Shown here one piece after another: positions 37,601 to 62,985 of a stretch of DNA of 64,000 nt. Position numbers and translations under genes: made by a program. The notes below the pieces were generated by a model. That model was not told the DNA's origin. It saw only the letters and a program-made list of their open reading frames with translations, and did no database searches. Source of the stretch: Imbricaverruca yamaguchii (lineage: Eukaryota; Arthropoda; Thecostraca; Neoverrucidae); the NCBI GenBank assembly GCA_034440575.1, contig JAOTOL010001626.1:21001-85000 (forward strand). The letters are read 5' to 3'. Position 1 is the first letter of the stretch, and every line of letters starts with the position of its first letter.

Positions 37601-38436
37601 GAACTTAATTATGCAGAACATTTAACAAGACACTTTGTGAACGATCGTCCGTAAAAGAGCGTTTTCTTAAACTAAACTCCAAGATATGTTCACATTTGTG
37701 GGACGGCTCGTGGCGTCACCAGGACCGGCTCCGTCTTAGGGGGGCTTCATGGACGGCTTCTGGCGTCACCCGGACAAGCTTATGGACGGCTTGTGGCGTC
37801 ACCCGGACAAGCTTATGGACGGCTTGTGGCGTCACCCGGACAAGCTTATGGACGGCTTGTGGCGTCACCCGGACAGGCTTATGGACGGCTCGTGGCGTCA
37901 TCCGGACAAGCTTATGGACGGCTTGTGGCGTCACCCGGACAAGCTTATGGACGGCTTGTGGCGTCACCAGGACCGGCTCCGTCTTAGGGGGGCTTCATGG
38001 ACGGCTTGTGGCGTCACCCGGACAAGCTTATGGACGGCTTGTGGCGTCATCCGGACAAGCTTATGGACGGCTTGTGGCGTCACCAGGACCGGCTCCGTCT
38101 TAGGGGGCTTCATGGACGGCTTGTGGCGTCACCCGGACAGGCTTATGGACGGCTCGTGGCGTCATCCGGACAAGCTTATGGACGGCTTGTGGCGTCACCC
38201 GGACAAGCTTATGGACGGCTCGTGGCGTCATCCGGACCGGCTCCGTCTGGGGGGGTTCTTGTGGACGCCTTGTGGCCTCACCCTAAATGGTCAGTCGATA
38301 CTCTCCTTTCAGTTTCAATAATGAACCCCTCCAATGTAATAGGCTGACGCATTTTAGCCGTTGTGTTTAACAGGTGTGCTTTTGCCGCAGATCTGTGAAG
38401 TCGAAGTCGTGTGACCAGCTAGACCTGCTGAGCTAG
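28038..38436 (+). CDS. Tandem-PDZ scaffold protein (PDZD2/pro-IL-16-like), multi-exon
   Basis: The gene spans exons 28084-29731, 30664-31553, 36728-36860 and 38391-38436; all junctions are GT-AG with matching phases (2, 1, 2). The 5' limit is unresolved. The first exon may begin at an acceptor (CAG at 28081-28083) or translation may start at the ATG at 28038, giving 920 residues; an in-frame stop lies at 27981. Numbered from that ATG, residues 1-515 are disordered and low-complexity. PDZ1 is about 519-609, with loop PRLGVDV and [11 protein letters not shown]2 is about 807-900, with canonical loop SLGFSIVGG and GDEVFSVNG. Each PDZ domain is interrupted by an intron just before its GDE motif. 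PDZ domains bind C-terminal peptides of partner proteins, so a cytoplasmic or junctional scaffold role is expected. The C-terminus LDLLS is not a class I PDZ ligand. The family name rests on the paired C-terminal PDZ layout and is tentative. Confidence 0.8.
28084..29731 (+). CDS. PDZ scaffold exon A (disordered region and start of PDZ1)
   Basis: Ends at donor GACCG|GTGAGT in phase 2. It encodes an Asp-Gly run from a GGCGAC hexamer repeat (about residues 195-206). A Pro/Ser/Thr/His-rich stretch of roughly 13-residue repeats built on RHQASxSTPPP follows (residues about 300-457), then the first half of PDZ1 to GGLADR. The upstream acceptor is weakly pyrimidine-rich. Confidence 0.8.
28620..28660 (+). 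repeat. Coding (GGCGAC)n repeat
   Basis: Six-base repeat inside the PDZ exon, encoding alternating Asp and Gly. Confidence 0.9.
28935..29410 (+). repeat. Coding minisatellite of about 39 bp, Pro/His/Ser/Thr-rich
   Basis: Diverged repeats based on CACCACCTCGGCACCAGGCC and AGCAGTACAC. They keep the frame and encode copies of a 12-13 residue RHQASxSTPPP motif. Confidence 0.8.
29732..30663 (+). other. PDZ gene intron 1
   Basis: GTGAGT at 29732 and CCACAG ending at 30663. Joining the flanks gives GGLADR then [14 protein letters not shown], an uninterrupted PDZ fold, so this intron is strongly supported. No other gene is seen inside. Confidence 0.9.
30664..31553 (+). CDS. PDZ scaffold exon B (end of PDZ1, linker, most of PDZ2)
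   Basis: Begins in phase 2 and ends in phase 1 at GAAG|GTGAGC. It contains the second half of PDZ1, then a Gly/Ala/Ser repeat at about residues 694-741 encoded by GCGGTGCC-type repeats (31050-31190). PDZ2 follows up to KLREG. Very GC-rich compared with the flanking introns. Confidence 0.9.
31050..31190 (+). repeat. Coding GGTGCCGCGGGC repeat
   Basis: Twelve-base units with TCG/GCG/GCA variants encoding GGAAGGAS-type residues within the linker between the PDZ domains. Confidence 0.85.
31541..31755 (+). repeat. 31-32 bp minisatellite spanning the exon B donor
   Basis: About seven units of CTGAGGGAAGGTGAGGAACG plus ACTACCAACAGA. The first unit overlaps the exon end (CTAAGAGAAG|GTGAGC). AG|GTGAG is intact in units at 31554, 31581, 31612 and near 31738, and altered in the others. 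Confidence 0.85.
31756..33595. other. PDZ gene intron 2, first part
   Basis: Mostly AT-rich, no transposon protein recognised. A CpG-rich patch at 33110-33290 has a - strand frame with an acidic segment ([18 protein letters not shown]) followed by a stop. It has no recognised domain and may be a decayed element or an unassigned exon. Confidence 0.35.
33600..34725 (-). pseudogene. piggyBac-family transposase remnant
   Basis: Reading the - strand across frame shifts gives the order expected for piggyBac. First comes an acidic leader ([19 protein letters not shown], near 34700), then a basic [11 protein letters not shown], then [12 protein letters not shown] (near 34380). The catalytic-core region follows: [30 protein letters not shown] and [13 protein letters not shown] (about 34110-33950), then [20 protein letters not shown] and [10 protein letters not shown] (about 33850-33730). 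Stops and frameshifts break it into at least four pieces. It sits antisense in intron 2 of the PDZ gene. The terminal repeats and TTAA duplication were not located, so element ends are unknown. Confidence 0.75.
34726..36727. other. PDZ gene intron 2, last part
   Basis: AT-rich with a short (GTGC)n run near 36180-36210. No gene seen. The acceptor is TTTTTTGCAG ending at 36727. Confidence 0.5.
36728..36860 (+). CDS. PDZ scaffold exon C (end of PDZ2)
   Basis: 133 bp, phase 1 in and phase 2 out, after a strong TTTTGCAG acceptor and before AGCAG|GTATAC. It completes PDZ2 with [19 protein letters not shown] through [14 protein letters not shown]. Confidence 0.92.
36861..37480. other. PDZ gene intron 3, first part
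   Basis: Unique sequence, nothing recognised before the tRNA-like segment. Confidence 0.45.
37485..37585 (-). mobile_element. tRNA-like SINE head
   Basis: On the - strand TATCTCAATTGGTCAGAGG resembles a polymerase III box A. About 36 bases on, GGATTCGAGTC resembles box B. The cloverleaf is imperfect, so a tRNA-derived SINE is more likely than a working tRNA gene. Confidence 0.45.
37702..38275. repeat. 33-bp minisatellite in PDZ intron 3, about 16 units
   Basis: Unit CTTATGGACGGCTTGTGGCG followed by TCACCCGGACAAG. Every few units it is broken by AGGACCGGCTCCGTCTTAGG, giving a two-level structure. The 33-base unit keeps a frame open ([11 protein letters not shown] copies), but this is intronic. 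Confidence 0.92.
38391..38436 (+). CDS. PDZ scaffold last coding exon
   Basis: Starts after CTTTTGCCGCAG and supplies the last base of an Arg codon, then [14 protein letters not shown] and TAG at 38434-38436. Splice phase agrees with exon C. Confidence 0.88.
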
Positions 38437-39030
38437 CTGCCAAGGGACAGGTGGTGCCACCTGTGGTGACGCACCTCAGGCACCGTCGTCGCCCCCCCTC
38501 CCCCTGTGGTGATGCTCTTCGGGCACAGCTGGTGCTGCGGCACAGCTACAGTACGGATGAAAAGATGCACGAGTGTGCGCGCCGGATGGTTGAGAAAATT
38601 CACATGTCGTACGATGTTTATGTGCGTGTGTTTTATAGTGCCTGAAAGACAGACGTGTTTTATTTTAACTGGACGCCATTAAGTGTATCGTGATATTTAA
38701 TTGGCATTGATAGATGCATTTTAAGTGAGTTTCCAGTGAACGTGAGGCGCCCAAGTATTGTGCAATGCATGCATCGCTTAAGCTGGCTTTGCACGTTTCA
38801 AGCCTCAGCTGAATTGTGCTCAGATGTGATAGGCCCCTGTCTGGGGCGCATATCCGCTTGTCGAACCAATGCCCGTCCCCTGCATGATGCTACTGTTGTG
38901 GCTACTGTTTAAAGCTATATCTGCATAGTTGAGGCTGAATATTAACTGTAGATATCTTATTTCATAAGCGAGTGGTTACCTTGAATCCGTGGAGTGATCC
39001 AAATGTACTTACTCGAACAATGAATAAATC
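38437..39030 (+). terminator. Probable 3' UTR with polyadenylation signal
   Basis: AATAAA at 39023-39028 is the first canonical signal after the stop codon, about 590 bases downstream. The cleavage site is not defined. Confidence 0.5.
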
Positions 39031-39157
39031 AAAATATACGTCGCATCTCGGTGTGTTCGACCTCGCCTTTTACTTGCATTCAGCACAGGAACACAACTAC
39101 AGTGGTGCCTCATTTGCGCTATGTGTGTGCACTATGCACTCGTCCGATATACTGTAA

Positions 39158-39346
39158 GGGGCGTTGGTAGCTCAGAAGTTAAACTGAGTGTTTTGCACGC
39201 CAAAGGTACGAGATTCGGTTCCTCACGGTGCCCGCCTTTCCTGACGGGAGAGGCATGCGACGACATATGGAATCAGCTGTTGAGGGAGTGAGTAATGTGA
39301 ATGAGTGAGTGAGTAAAGCCACACAACCCACTGTACTATATGTACT
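39158..39346 (+). mobile_element. tRNA-derived SINE with probable target-site duplication
   Basis: Begins GGGGCGTTGGTAGCTCAGAAG (box A-like), with GAGATTCGGTTCC (box B-like) and a GAGTGAGTGAGTAAAG tail region. It is flanked by GATATACTGTAA (39146-39157) and GATGTACTGTAA (39347-39358), a 12-base duplication with one mismatch. The tRNA part most resembles tRNA-Ala with a TGC anticodon, but the stems are imperfect. Confidence 0.6.
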
Positions 39347-39358
39347 GATGTACTGTAA

Positions 39359-41140
39359 TCAGGTGACACGTTATTCAGCTGACTGCAGCGCAGACGGTGA
39401 CATTAACTGTTGGCTGCAATAGAGGGTTGAAGGCTCCACCTTGCGGCCCAAAAACTTTCGCTATCAAGTGTGCTGCCAAATTAATTTTTGACATTTGGTC
39501 TGTTAGCTTTGACTGGTGGTCGCAAGCTATGAAAATCTTGGAATCGAAGCGCGGGTTCGATCAGTTTGTTTACCAATCCCGGTTGGAGCCCCTTCAAGAC
39601 TGAGCTCCTAAAATAAAATATGCGAAACTTGGAGTGACTATCGGAGCTGTTGCTGGTACCGTATCCATCCCAAGATTCTGATAGTGCCGATGGTGCGTGC
39701 GTTTCATCTCATTCTTTCTATTCGGATGATTCAAACTAAGCTGTTCTAGGAGATTCGTTCAACGAATAGCTCATGCAAATTTGCTTCAGTTGAATTTATA
39801 ACTTAAAACATCGCATTCAAGAGCTTCCTTATCGGCAGGGTAAGATACAGGAGGCACTGGGGGCATGTTCCCGTCCACCATGCTGGAAAAGTGGCACACT
39901 TCCGGCCAGAAAAGGCGGCCCTTCGGGAAGGCTTGAACCACCCGCCCCCTCCCCTCACTCTATCCTCCCACTTAGCGATCCATTTTGCCGTAGGAAGCCT
40001 TCCAGTCAAATATGCCCGTCCCTGATGAGAATTCCTGGATCCGATACTATTCCCCGTCTTTTTTAGTAATACAAGATCTTGGCACCTCTACTCCGCGGAT
40101 TTCAGTTAGCTTCGCCATTGGTAGAGCGATAATGACAAGGGTTGACTCGGAAGGAAATGTAGGTTCTCTGTGAACGGTTGCTGATCCCGATACGGATTCC
40201 CTCGAATAATTGGAGCCTGCATAGATACATTTTCAGAATGATGCTTTTTAACCAGAGGCGCCGCCAAGGAGCGCTGCCCCTCCCTAATTAGCAACAAAGA
40301 TATGTTGGATGAAACGGGCAATTTTAAGATTATCCCCCGAGGCGCAATATATATACAAACACACACACACATATATATACATATACATTTCAATTGAGCT
40401 GGAGTGTAACCTGAAAAGTAATTCAGGAGGATTTTTTTCTCAATTTTGACGGTTGTATGTATCGAGGATATGCACTGATATTGTGAATAAACGATTGTAC
40501 GAATTCGTGCAAGGTGTTCATTTTTTATTGTTGTTGTGATAACAAGTAGGTTTTATGAGCAGAAATGCTCTTCGATTGTAAAGTTCAGTGCGGACGTTGT
40601 CTCTAGTCGTTTTAGCTGGTGTAGTGTGTTGGTTTCACGGGTGTGAACTAGGATGTACCATATCTGCAGTAGGTGAATAGCCTGACATACTCATCGGCCA
40701 GCACTTCATTTTCCACTGACGCCATGAATGCTTCAGCAAAAGTTATGTCTAGTGGTAAGCCAGGTGCAACAAGGCCTACTTGGTGATGCAGTTTCTTTTG
40801 TTGACATGTGAAGAGTGTGTTTGTGGTACGCAAGCGTGGAGGAGCGCACGTGATGCTCGCTGGTTATCTGGTGAGATCAGCTCTTGTTAGTGGCAGGAAT
40901 ACTGCCTGGAAGTTCTGCCTTGCAAGTGCGTTAACCTCAGACGAAACGTTGACTGAATACGAACTATGTGTTATTTTAATCATTACTGTTAAAAACCATC
41001 AAGATACACTTTGCAAGCACAGCGAAGAAAATAGGAGAATAGTACGATCAATTGAAGCAAGAAACAACATGAGCATCAAGGTTCGGCTCGTAGTAAATTT
41101 ATATGAAGCATTCAGATATACACATATAGCCATGCATATA
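39359..41140. other. Intergenic with transposon-like edges, no gene recognised
   Basis: At 40244 ACCAGAGGCGCCGCCAAGGA resembles ACCAGAGGTGCAGCCAAGGT at 50189 and CCAGTGGCGTAGCCAAGAAG at 55775. This suggests a dispersed family of transposon ends. A CA/TA microsatellite lies at 40348-40388. No protein recognised. Confidence 0.35.
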
Positions 41141-41144
41141 TGTA

Positions 41145-44422
<3,278 letters not shown>

Positions 44423-44424
44423 AC

Positions 44425-44425
44425 C

Positions 44426-44523
<98 letters not shown>

Positions 44524-44555
44524 TTTATATATATATGTATATTTTTTAATATATA
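44425..44555. repeat. (TA)n tract at the 5' side of the LINE
   Basis: TA dinucleotides with a few interruptions, immediately beyond the LINE's 5' end. Confidence 0.9.
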
Positions 44556-44560
44556 TTTTA

Positions 44561-44595
44561 CTGGAGGGGGGGGGGCGGAATCTGCCCCCCTCCAG
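44561..44595. repeat. G/C-rich hairpin
   Basis: CTGGAGGGGGG pairs with CCCCCCTCCAG across a short centre. It adjoins the TA tract and could be a transposon terminus. Confidence 0.6.
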
Positions 44596-44694
44596 TGCGC
44601 GTTATTTTCAAAGGCCCTCCAGGGCGCGTGTTAACTAGCGATCGGCATGAAAAAAGGAAGATAAATTTTCATCCTTGGAACTGTTCTGAATGCC

Positions 44695-44900
44695 ATGGGA
44701 ATTTGGCAACGTATTTTCGTTCACTTCTTGTACAATGATCTGAACACATACTTCATATTTGACCAAAAGCTGCACAAGCAGACAGAAGGAGTTGGCATGG
44801 GCTTGCCCTTAAGTGTAAGTCCGGTCAGTGAAAATATACGTGCATGTAGGAGCTGTTGGACTTTCAACCAGCTATCGTATAAGCGAAACGAACACTAGAC
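44695..44900 (+). mobile_element. Penelope-like reverse transcriptase fragment
   Basis: The frame encodes NTYFIFDQKLHKQTEGVGMG followed by LPLSVSPVSENI. This matches the Penelope-like RT pattern TYFxFxxxxYxQxxGxAMGSPLSPxxANI. Only this core is recognisable. Gly-Leu-Pro-Leu replaces the usual Gly-Ser-Pro-Leu, and the frame soon ends, so it is a dead fragment. Confidence 0.6.
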
Positions 44901-46315
44901 TATAACTGCCAGACCATACGAACTTGCCCACATGCCACTTCGTCGTTTTCACACCTGATGTGTTTTCGCAGCGGAAGCTGAATATTCTACTCTGTGTGAA
45001 ATCACGTCAAATCTTTTATCGGTGTGTTCTCAGCGGGTCAATCATTTTGTTTTAAAGCACGAGAGATTGGTGACAAGAACTGCGCTGGAGACCAAATTAT
45101 ACAATTGGATGCTTGCAAAATTAGAGAATAATGACGATAAAAAATGTAACGATACTCCCAGCATATTGAGCGAACAATTTCCATTCTCTAACCCTACAAA
45201 CTTAATTGTTGATTTTTCACTCTAACACCAAACCACACCACGGGACACTACATTATATGACGAGTTCACTATCCTCTCCAGCCTGTCTAACCAGAAGGAA
45301 GAGTATGACAGATTCGGCGAGACCGTGGACGCTGTATGACTGACCAACGCAGTCAATGCGCCCTGAGCGCAAATATCCGCCAACCATTGGACTAGAGCTC
45401 GACGTTCCGGAGCTGGAGGCCATTACACTGGTGTGGCGGTCAGTGGCTTCATGATGGGATATCAACTTGCGTACAGTGCAATTCGTGAGTAGTCTCCTTT
45501 TGACCGGGTTTATTTCACCATACCAAAGTAGTTATGTCAGAGTTATATTTGTTCACAGATGGCTCACCGCAATGAAGGTATTCACGATTCACAGGTGCGC
45601 ATAAATGCCTTTAAAAAAATATGTTTGCTTCTCACGCAATCTAGCGAAGTTCCGATTCAGAACTACTGTGCCATTTCTGTCTAATTTCAACAAAATACAG
45701 GAAAGGATTATATGCGTCCACCCTAGATTCGATGTGACGTCACAAAGACTACGTCATCCGCGTCGCTGCGAACATCAAAACGCGCAGAAGAGTTCGGATA
45801 TAACATCATTCATGACCTAGACAGCATGCATCTTTATCGGCTGGGTCGCTGCAAGACCACCTCTGAGGTTGGTATCCTAGGATCACCCTTGATCCCATGC
45901 TGATCCCCCGACGCTATTCCGGAGTGGCATTGCTCAATACCCAGCCCATTTGCTTCACGGTTAGGAGGAAGCATACCTTATAAGTGCCAGCATGCTGATG
46001 AGAAATATCAGACAATTAAGCACATGGAATACGTGGCACATTAGGGAATCAACAATGACATCCGATACTAAATACTTGCTGTTAAGCTATGACTACCTCG
46101 GAACTGTCATGATACTACGTTAGTTGATGTGCTTGGCTCCATGACAGAATATGGTGGTTCAGGTTCTTCACTAGCCGTCGCTATTGAACTGGTCAACATA
46201 TGGACGTTGAGCACAAGCGACGTGAGCTGTCACCCACCGACCAATGTGGCGTGTTCTGCACGACGGACGTGGCGCGGATGACATAACCGTGGAATAAATT
46301 AACATGCGGCCGGTT
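44901..46315. other. Intergenic, no gene recognised
   Basis: Apart from the interspersed repeat copy at 45310-45395, nothing is recognised. A + strand frame of 67 codons at 45022-45225 has no identifiable domain and could be more of the Penelope-like remnant. Confidence 0.4.
45310..45395 (+). mobile_element. Short interspersed repeat tail, copy 3
   Basis: Contains GACCAACGCAGTCAATGCGC, shared with 12737 and 13428, followed by an AC-rich end (CCGCCAACCATTGG). Confidence 0.5.
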
Positions 46316-47060
46316 ACGGTTTGCCGGACCATCACCGGCTGAGGGTCAGCAGTTGGCCGGACCATTACCGGCTGAAGGTCAGCGGTTGGCCGGACCATCA
46401 CCGGCTGAGGGTCAGCGGTTGGCCGGACCATCACCGGCTGAGGGTCGGCGGTTGGCCGGACCATCACCGGCTGAGGGTCGGCGGTTGGCCGGACCATCAC
46501 CGGCTGAGGGTCAGCGGTTGGCCGGACCATCACCGGCTGAGGGTCGGCGGTTGGCCGGACCATCACCGGCTGAGGGTCAGCGGTTGGCCGGACCATCACC
46601 GGCTGAGGGTCAGCGGTTGGCCGGACCATCACCGGCTGAGGGTCAGCGGTTGGCCGGACCATCACCGGCTGAGGGTCGGCGGTTGGCCGGACCATCACCG
46701 GCTGAGGGTCGGCCGTTGGCCGGACCATCACCGGTTGAGGGTCAGCAGTTGGCCGGACCATCACCGGCTGAGGGTCGGCGGTTGGCCGGACCATCACCAG
46801 TTGAGGGTCAGCAGTTGGCCGGACCATCACCGGCTGAGGGTCGGCGGTTGGCCGGACCATCACCGGCTGAGGGTCGGCGGTTGGCCGGACCATCACCGGT
46901 TGAGGGTCGGCGGTTGGCCGGACCATCACCGGCTGAGGGTCGGCGGTTGGCCGGACCATCACCGGCTGAGGGTCGGCGGTTGGCCGGACCATCACCGGCT
47001 GAGGGTCGGCGGTTGGCCGGACCATCACCGGCTGAGGGTCGGCGGTTGGCCGGACCAGCA

Positions 47061-47062
<2 letters not shown>
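46316..47062 (-). repeat. 33-bp minisatellite starting at the elongase stop codon, about 22 copies
   Basis: Unit on the - strand: TGATGGTCCGGCCAACCGCC plus GACCCTCAGCCGG. The first unit overlaps the end of the last elongase exon (CAGAGCTGATGCTGGTCCGG). The TGA of the gene overlaps an ATG (TGATG) that opens a 296-codon frame of 11-residue VRPTADPQPVM copies. Confidence 0.92.
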
Positions 47063-60553
<13,491 letters not shown>

Positions 60554-60579
60554 TGTGGTCGGTGTAGCTCGGCACTGAC

Positions 60580-61340
60580 GCGGACAGGAGCGCGATCAGA
60601 GCCGCTCAGCCCTGACGGTGAGGTTCTGCAGCCGCAGACAGGAGCGGTCAGAACAAGTTAGCCGTGACGGTGAGGTTCTGAAGTCACAGACAGGAGCGGT
60701 CAGAACAAGTTAGCCGTGACGGTGAGGTTCTGCAGCCGCAGACAGGAGCGGTCAGAACAAGTTAGCCGTGACGGTGAGGTTCTGAAGTCACAGACAGGAG
60801 CGGTCAGAACAAGTTAGCCCTGACGGTGAGGTTCTGAAGCCGCAGACAGGAGCGGTCAGAACAAGTCAGCCGCGACGGTGAGGTTCTGAAGTCACAGACA
60901 GGAGCGGTCAGAACAAGTTAGCCGCGACGGTGAGGTTCTGAAGTCACAGACAGGAGCGGTCAGAACAAGTCAGCCGCGACGGTGAGGTTCTGCAGCCGCA
61001 GATAGGAGCGGTCAGAACAAGTTAGCCGTGACGGTGAGGTTCTGCAGTCACGGACAGGAGCGGTCAGAACAAGTCAGCCGCGACGGTGAGGTTCTGCAGT
61101 CACGGACAGGAGCGGTCAGAACAAGTTAGCCGTGACGGTGAGGTTCTGCAGCCGCAGACAGGAGCGGTCAGAACAAGTTAGCCGTGACGGTGAGGTACTG
61201 CAGCCGCAGACAGGAGCGGTCACAGTCGCTAAGTTGTAACGATAAAGTTCTGCAGTCATAGGCAAGAGCGGTCAGGGCCGCTCAGTTGTGACGGTGAGGT
61301 TCTGCAGTCACAGACAGGAGCGGACAGGAGAACAGTTCAG
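60580..61340. repeat. 52-bp minisatellite directly upstream of the elongase start, about 14 copies
   Basis: Unit includes GCCGTGACGGTGAGGTTCTG, CAGCCGCAGACAGGAGCGGT and CAGAACAAGTTA; the 52-base spacing was verified. A partial first unit reaches to about 30 bases from the ATG. On the - strand units carry CTCCTGTCTGCGGCTGCAG, an acceptor-like string. Confidence 0.93.
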
Positions 61341-62155
61341 CTGTGACGTTAGTATTGTTAACATTTAGCGTTGGATAGCTGTGCTGATGCTCAATGTCGA
61401 CTACGTTGCACACACAAACACACGACTACGTTGCATATGTTGCTAAATCCATGAGTCTCGCAAGGCTCCTAATAGCTTGGGTAAATGTACAACGGTTGGT
61501 GATATTTATCTCCCCAGTTTGGTACGGACAAGGGTCCGGATTTTCGCAGCACGCGCTCTTACACACGCTGCCGGCCGCTGGAGTCAGCTAGCAAATGACC
61601 AGATGAGGCTGGAGACAGCAGCGGGATGACATCCGATGATTTGACCCATAAATTTCTGCAAAGATACTGGCACAACATTGCACACAACTGTGTTCTGATC
61701 GAACGGTGCGAGGAGCGGAACGGAACACGGTAGTGGCACCACTAATATGTGACTGGCTAGAGAACGTGACTGGGGCCAAGGCTAGGGAACCAGAACGGGC
61801 CCAAGACCATGAGTGGGACTGGGAGCCACACTGACCGGGGGTTTGGGACCGGGAGCCACACTGACCGGGGCAGCAGTGGGACCGGGAGCCACACTGACCG
61901 GGGACAGAGTGCCCTCACATTTGAACATTTGAACAGATGAGGCCACCAGAGCTCATAATATATCAGTATTCAGACTTCGAACCAAATCCCTGCAAATCGG
62001 AAAAAAGTTGTATTTCATTTGACATTGTAGTTCAGGAATCAGCATCGATGAATGCATTAATATTGGTCATGGTGAAAAGGGCATAGGGAGGGTTGGTCAC
62101 GACAGGCCAAAATCGGGCTTGAAAACCTGCCTCGGAATTATACAGATCTCATTGG
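61341..62155. other. Intergenic, nothing recognised except a short tandem repeat
   Basis: At 61800-61905 CGGGAGCCACACTGACCGGG recurs three times at 30-40 base spacing. No gene seen; elongase promoter elements could lie here but none is identifiable. Confidence 0.45.
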
Positions 62156-62159
62156 AAAG

Positions 62160-62962
62160 CTAATATAGTCTAGAGCTCATATCTGCGAATAGGTTTGCTA
62201 TTGTTTGTGGGTCTGTTGTAGTGTTGTTGTTGTGTCTAAGTGTGATGGCTTTGATTGGGGGTCTTTGTCGGTGTTGGAATGTTTTCAGAAGTGTCCAAAT
62301 TTCGCCGAGAGGTGTAAATCTGTTAAATTGGGTGCTAAATGTGTTCCAAGAGGTCTTTGTCACGTTTTTAATGATGGTCTCACATTGTGTTCTGAGTTAT
62401 TTGTATATTGTTAGTGTTTCTGATGTGCGGTGTCTTTCATATCTATGGCGTGCGTGGTTCCTCGCGCGGATCGCCCGGTGGCACTCGTCACTCCACCAGG
62501 GAGCCGCGCGAGGTTTGTGTTGACGTCGTGGTTTTGTTTGTGGTATGTGTTGATGTGCCGTGATGATGAGTATGTCTGCGAATTGTTCTAGTGCTAGTTG
62601 GGGATTGTGGGCTGTTTGGACTGCTAGGGATTCTGAGAAAGGGTTCCAGGAGGCTTTTTTTTAGGTTCCACCGGCCAGGCTGGGGATAGGGGGGGGGGGT
62701 TAGTGGTCGGTATTTGGGTGAAGGTAATGGTGATATGTGCGTGGTCGCTAAAGTGTGGGTCTGAATCGGCGGTCCAGGATAGGGTAAGGGCTATGCGTGA
62801 TGATGAGAGGGTCACGTCTGGGGTTGTGGGGAGGTGGGAGCCAATTGGGACGAGGTAGGTTGGTGATCCGATGTTGAGTATTGTGAGGTTGTGTTTGTTC
62901 GCTAGAGTGATGTGTGTGCGTGTTCTGTTATCAGGTGCTGTCGTGCTTGGGTTCCATAGTGT
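62160..62962 (-). mobile_element. LINE fragment (I-superfamily-like endonuclease and linker)
   Basis: Read on the - strand: WNPSTTAPDNRTRTHITLAN and NLTILNIGSPTYLVP, the end of an endonuclease (residues corresponding to LWGS...GRELEEF...LNDGSPTRL). DPHFSDHAHITITF follows, then HARHRYERHRTSETLTIYK and SWNTFSTQFNRFTPLGEIW and ANLFADMSS, the linker before the reverse transcriptase. Frames are interrupted. The 5' side is cut at a (CA)n tract (about 62955-62985), and the reverse transcriptase itself is absent below 62160. Confidence 0.75.
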
Positions 62963-62985
62963 GTACACACACGCACACACACACA

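Noticed and set aside
39158..39235. Functional tRNA-Ala gene
   Set aside because: Stems are imperfect, a body and tail follow the tRNA part, and flanking duplications indicate a SINE.
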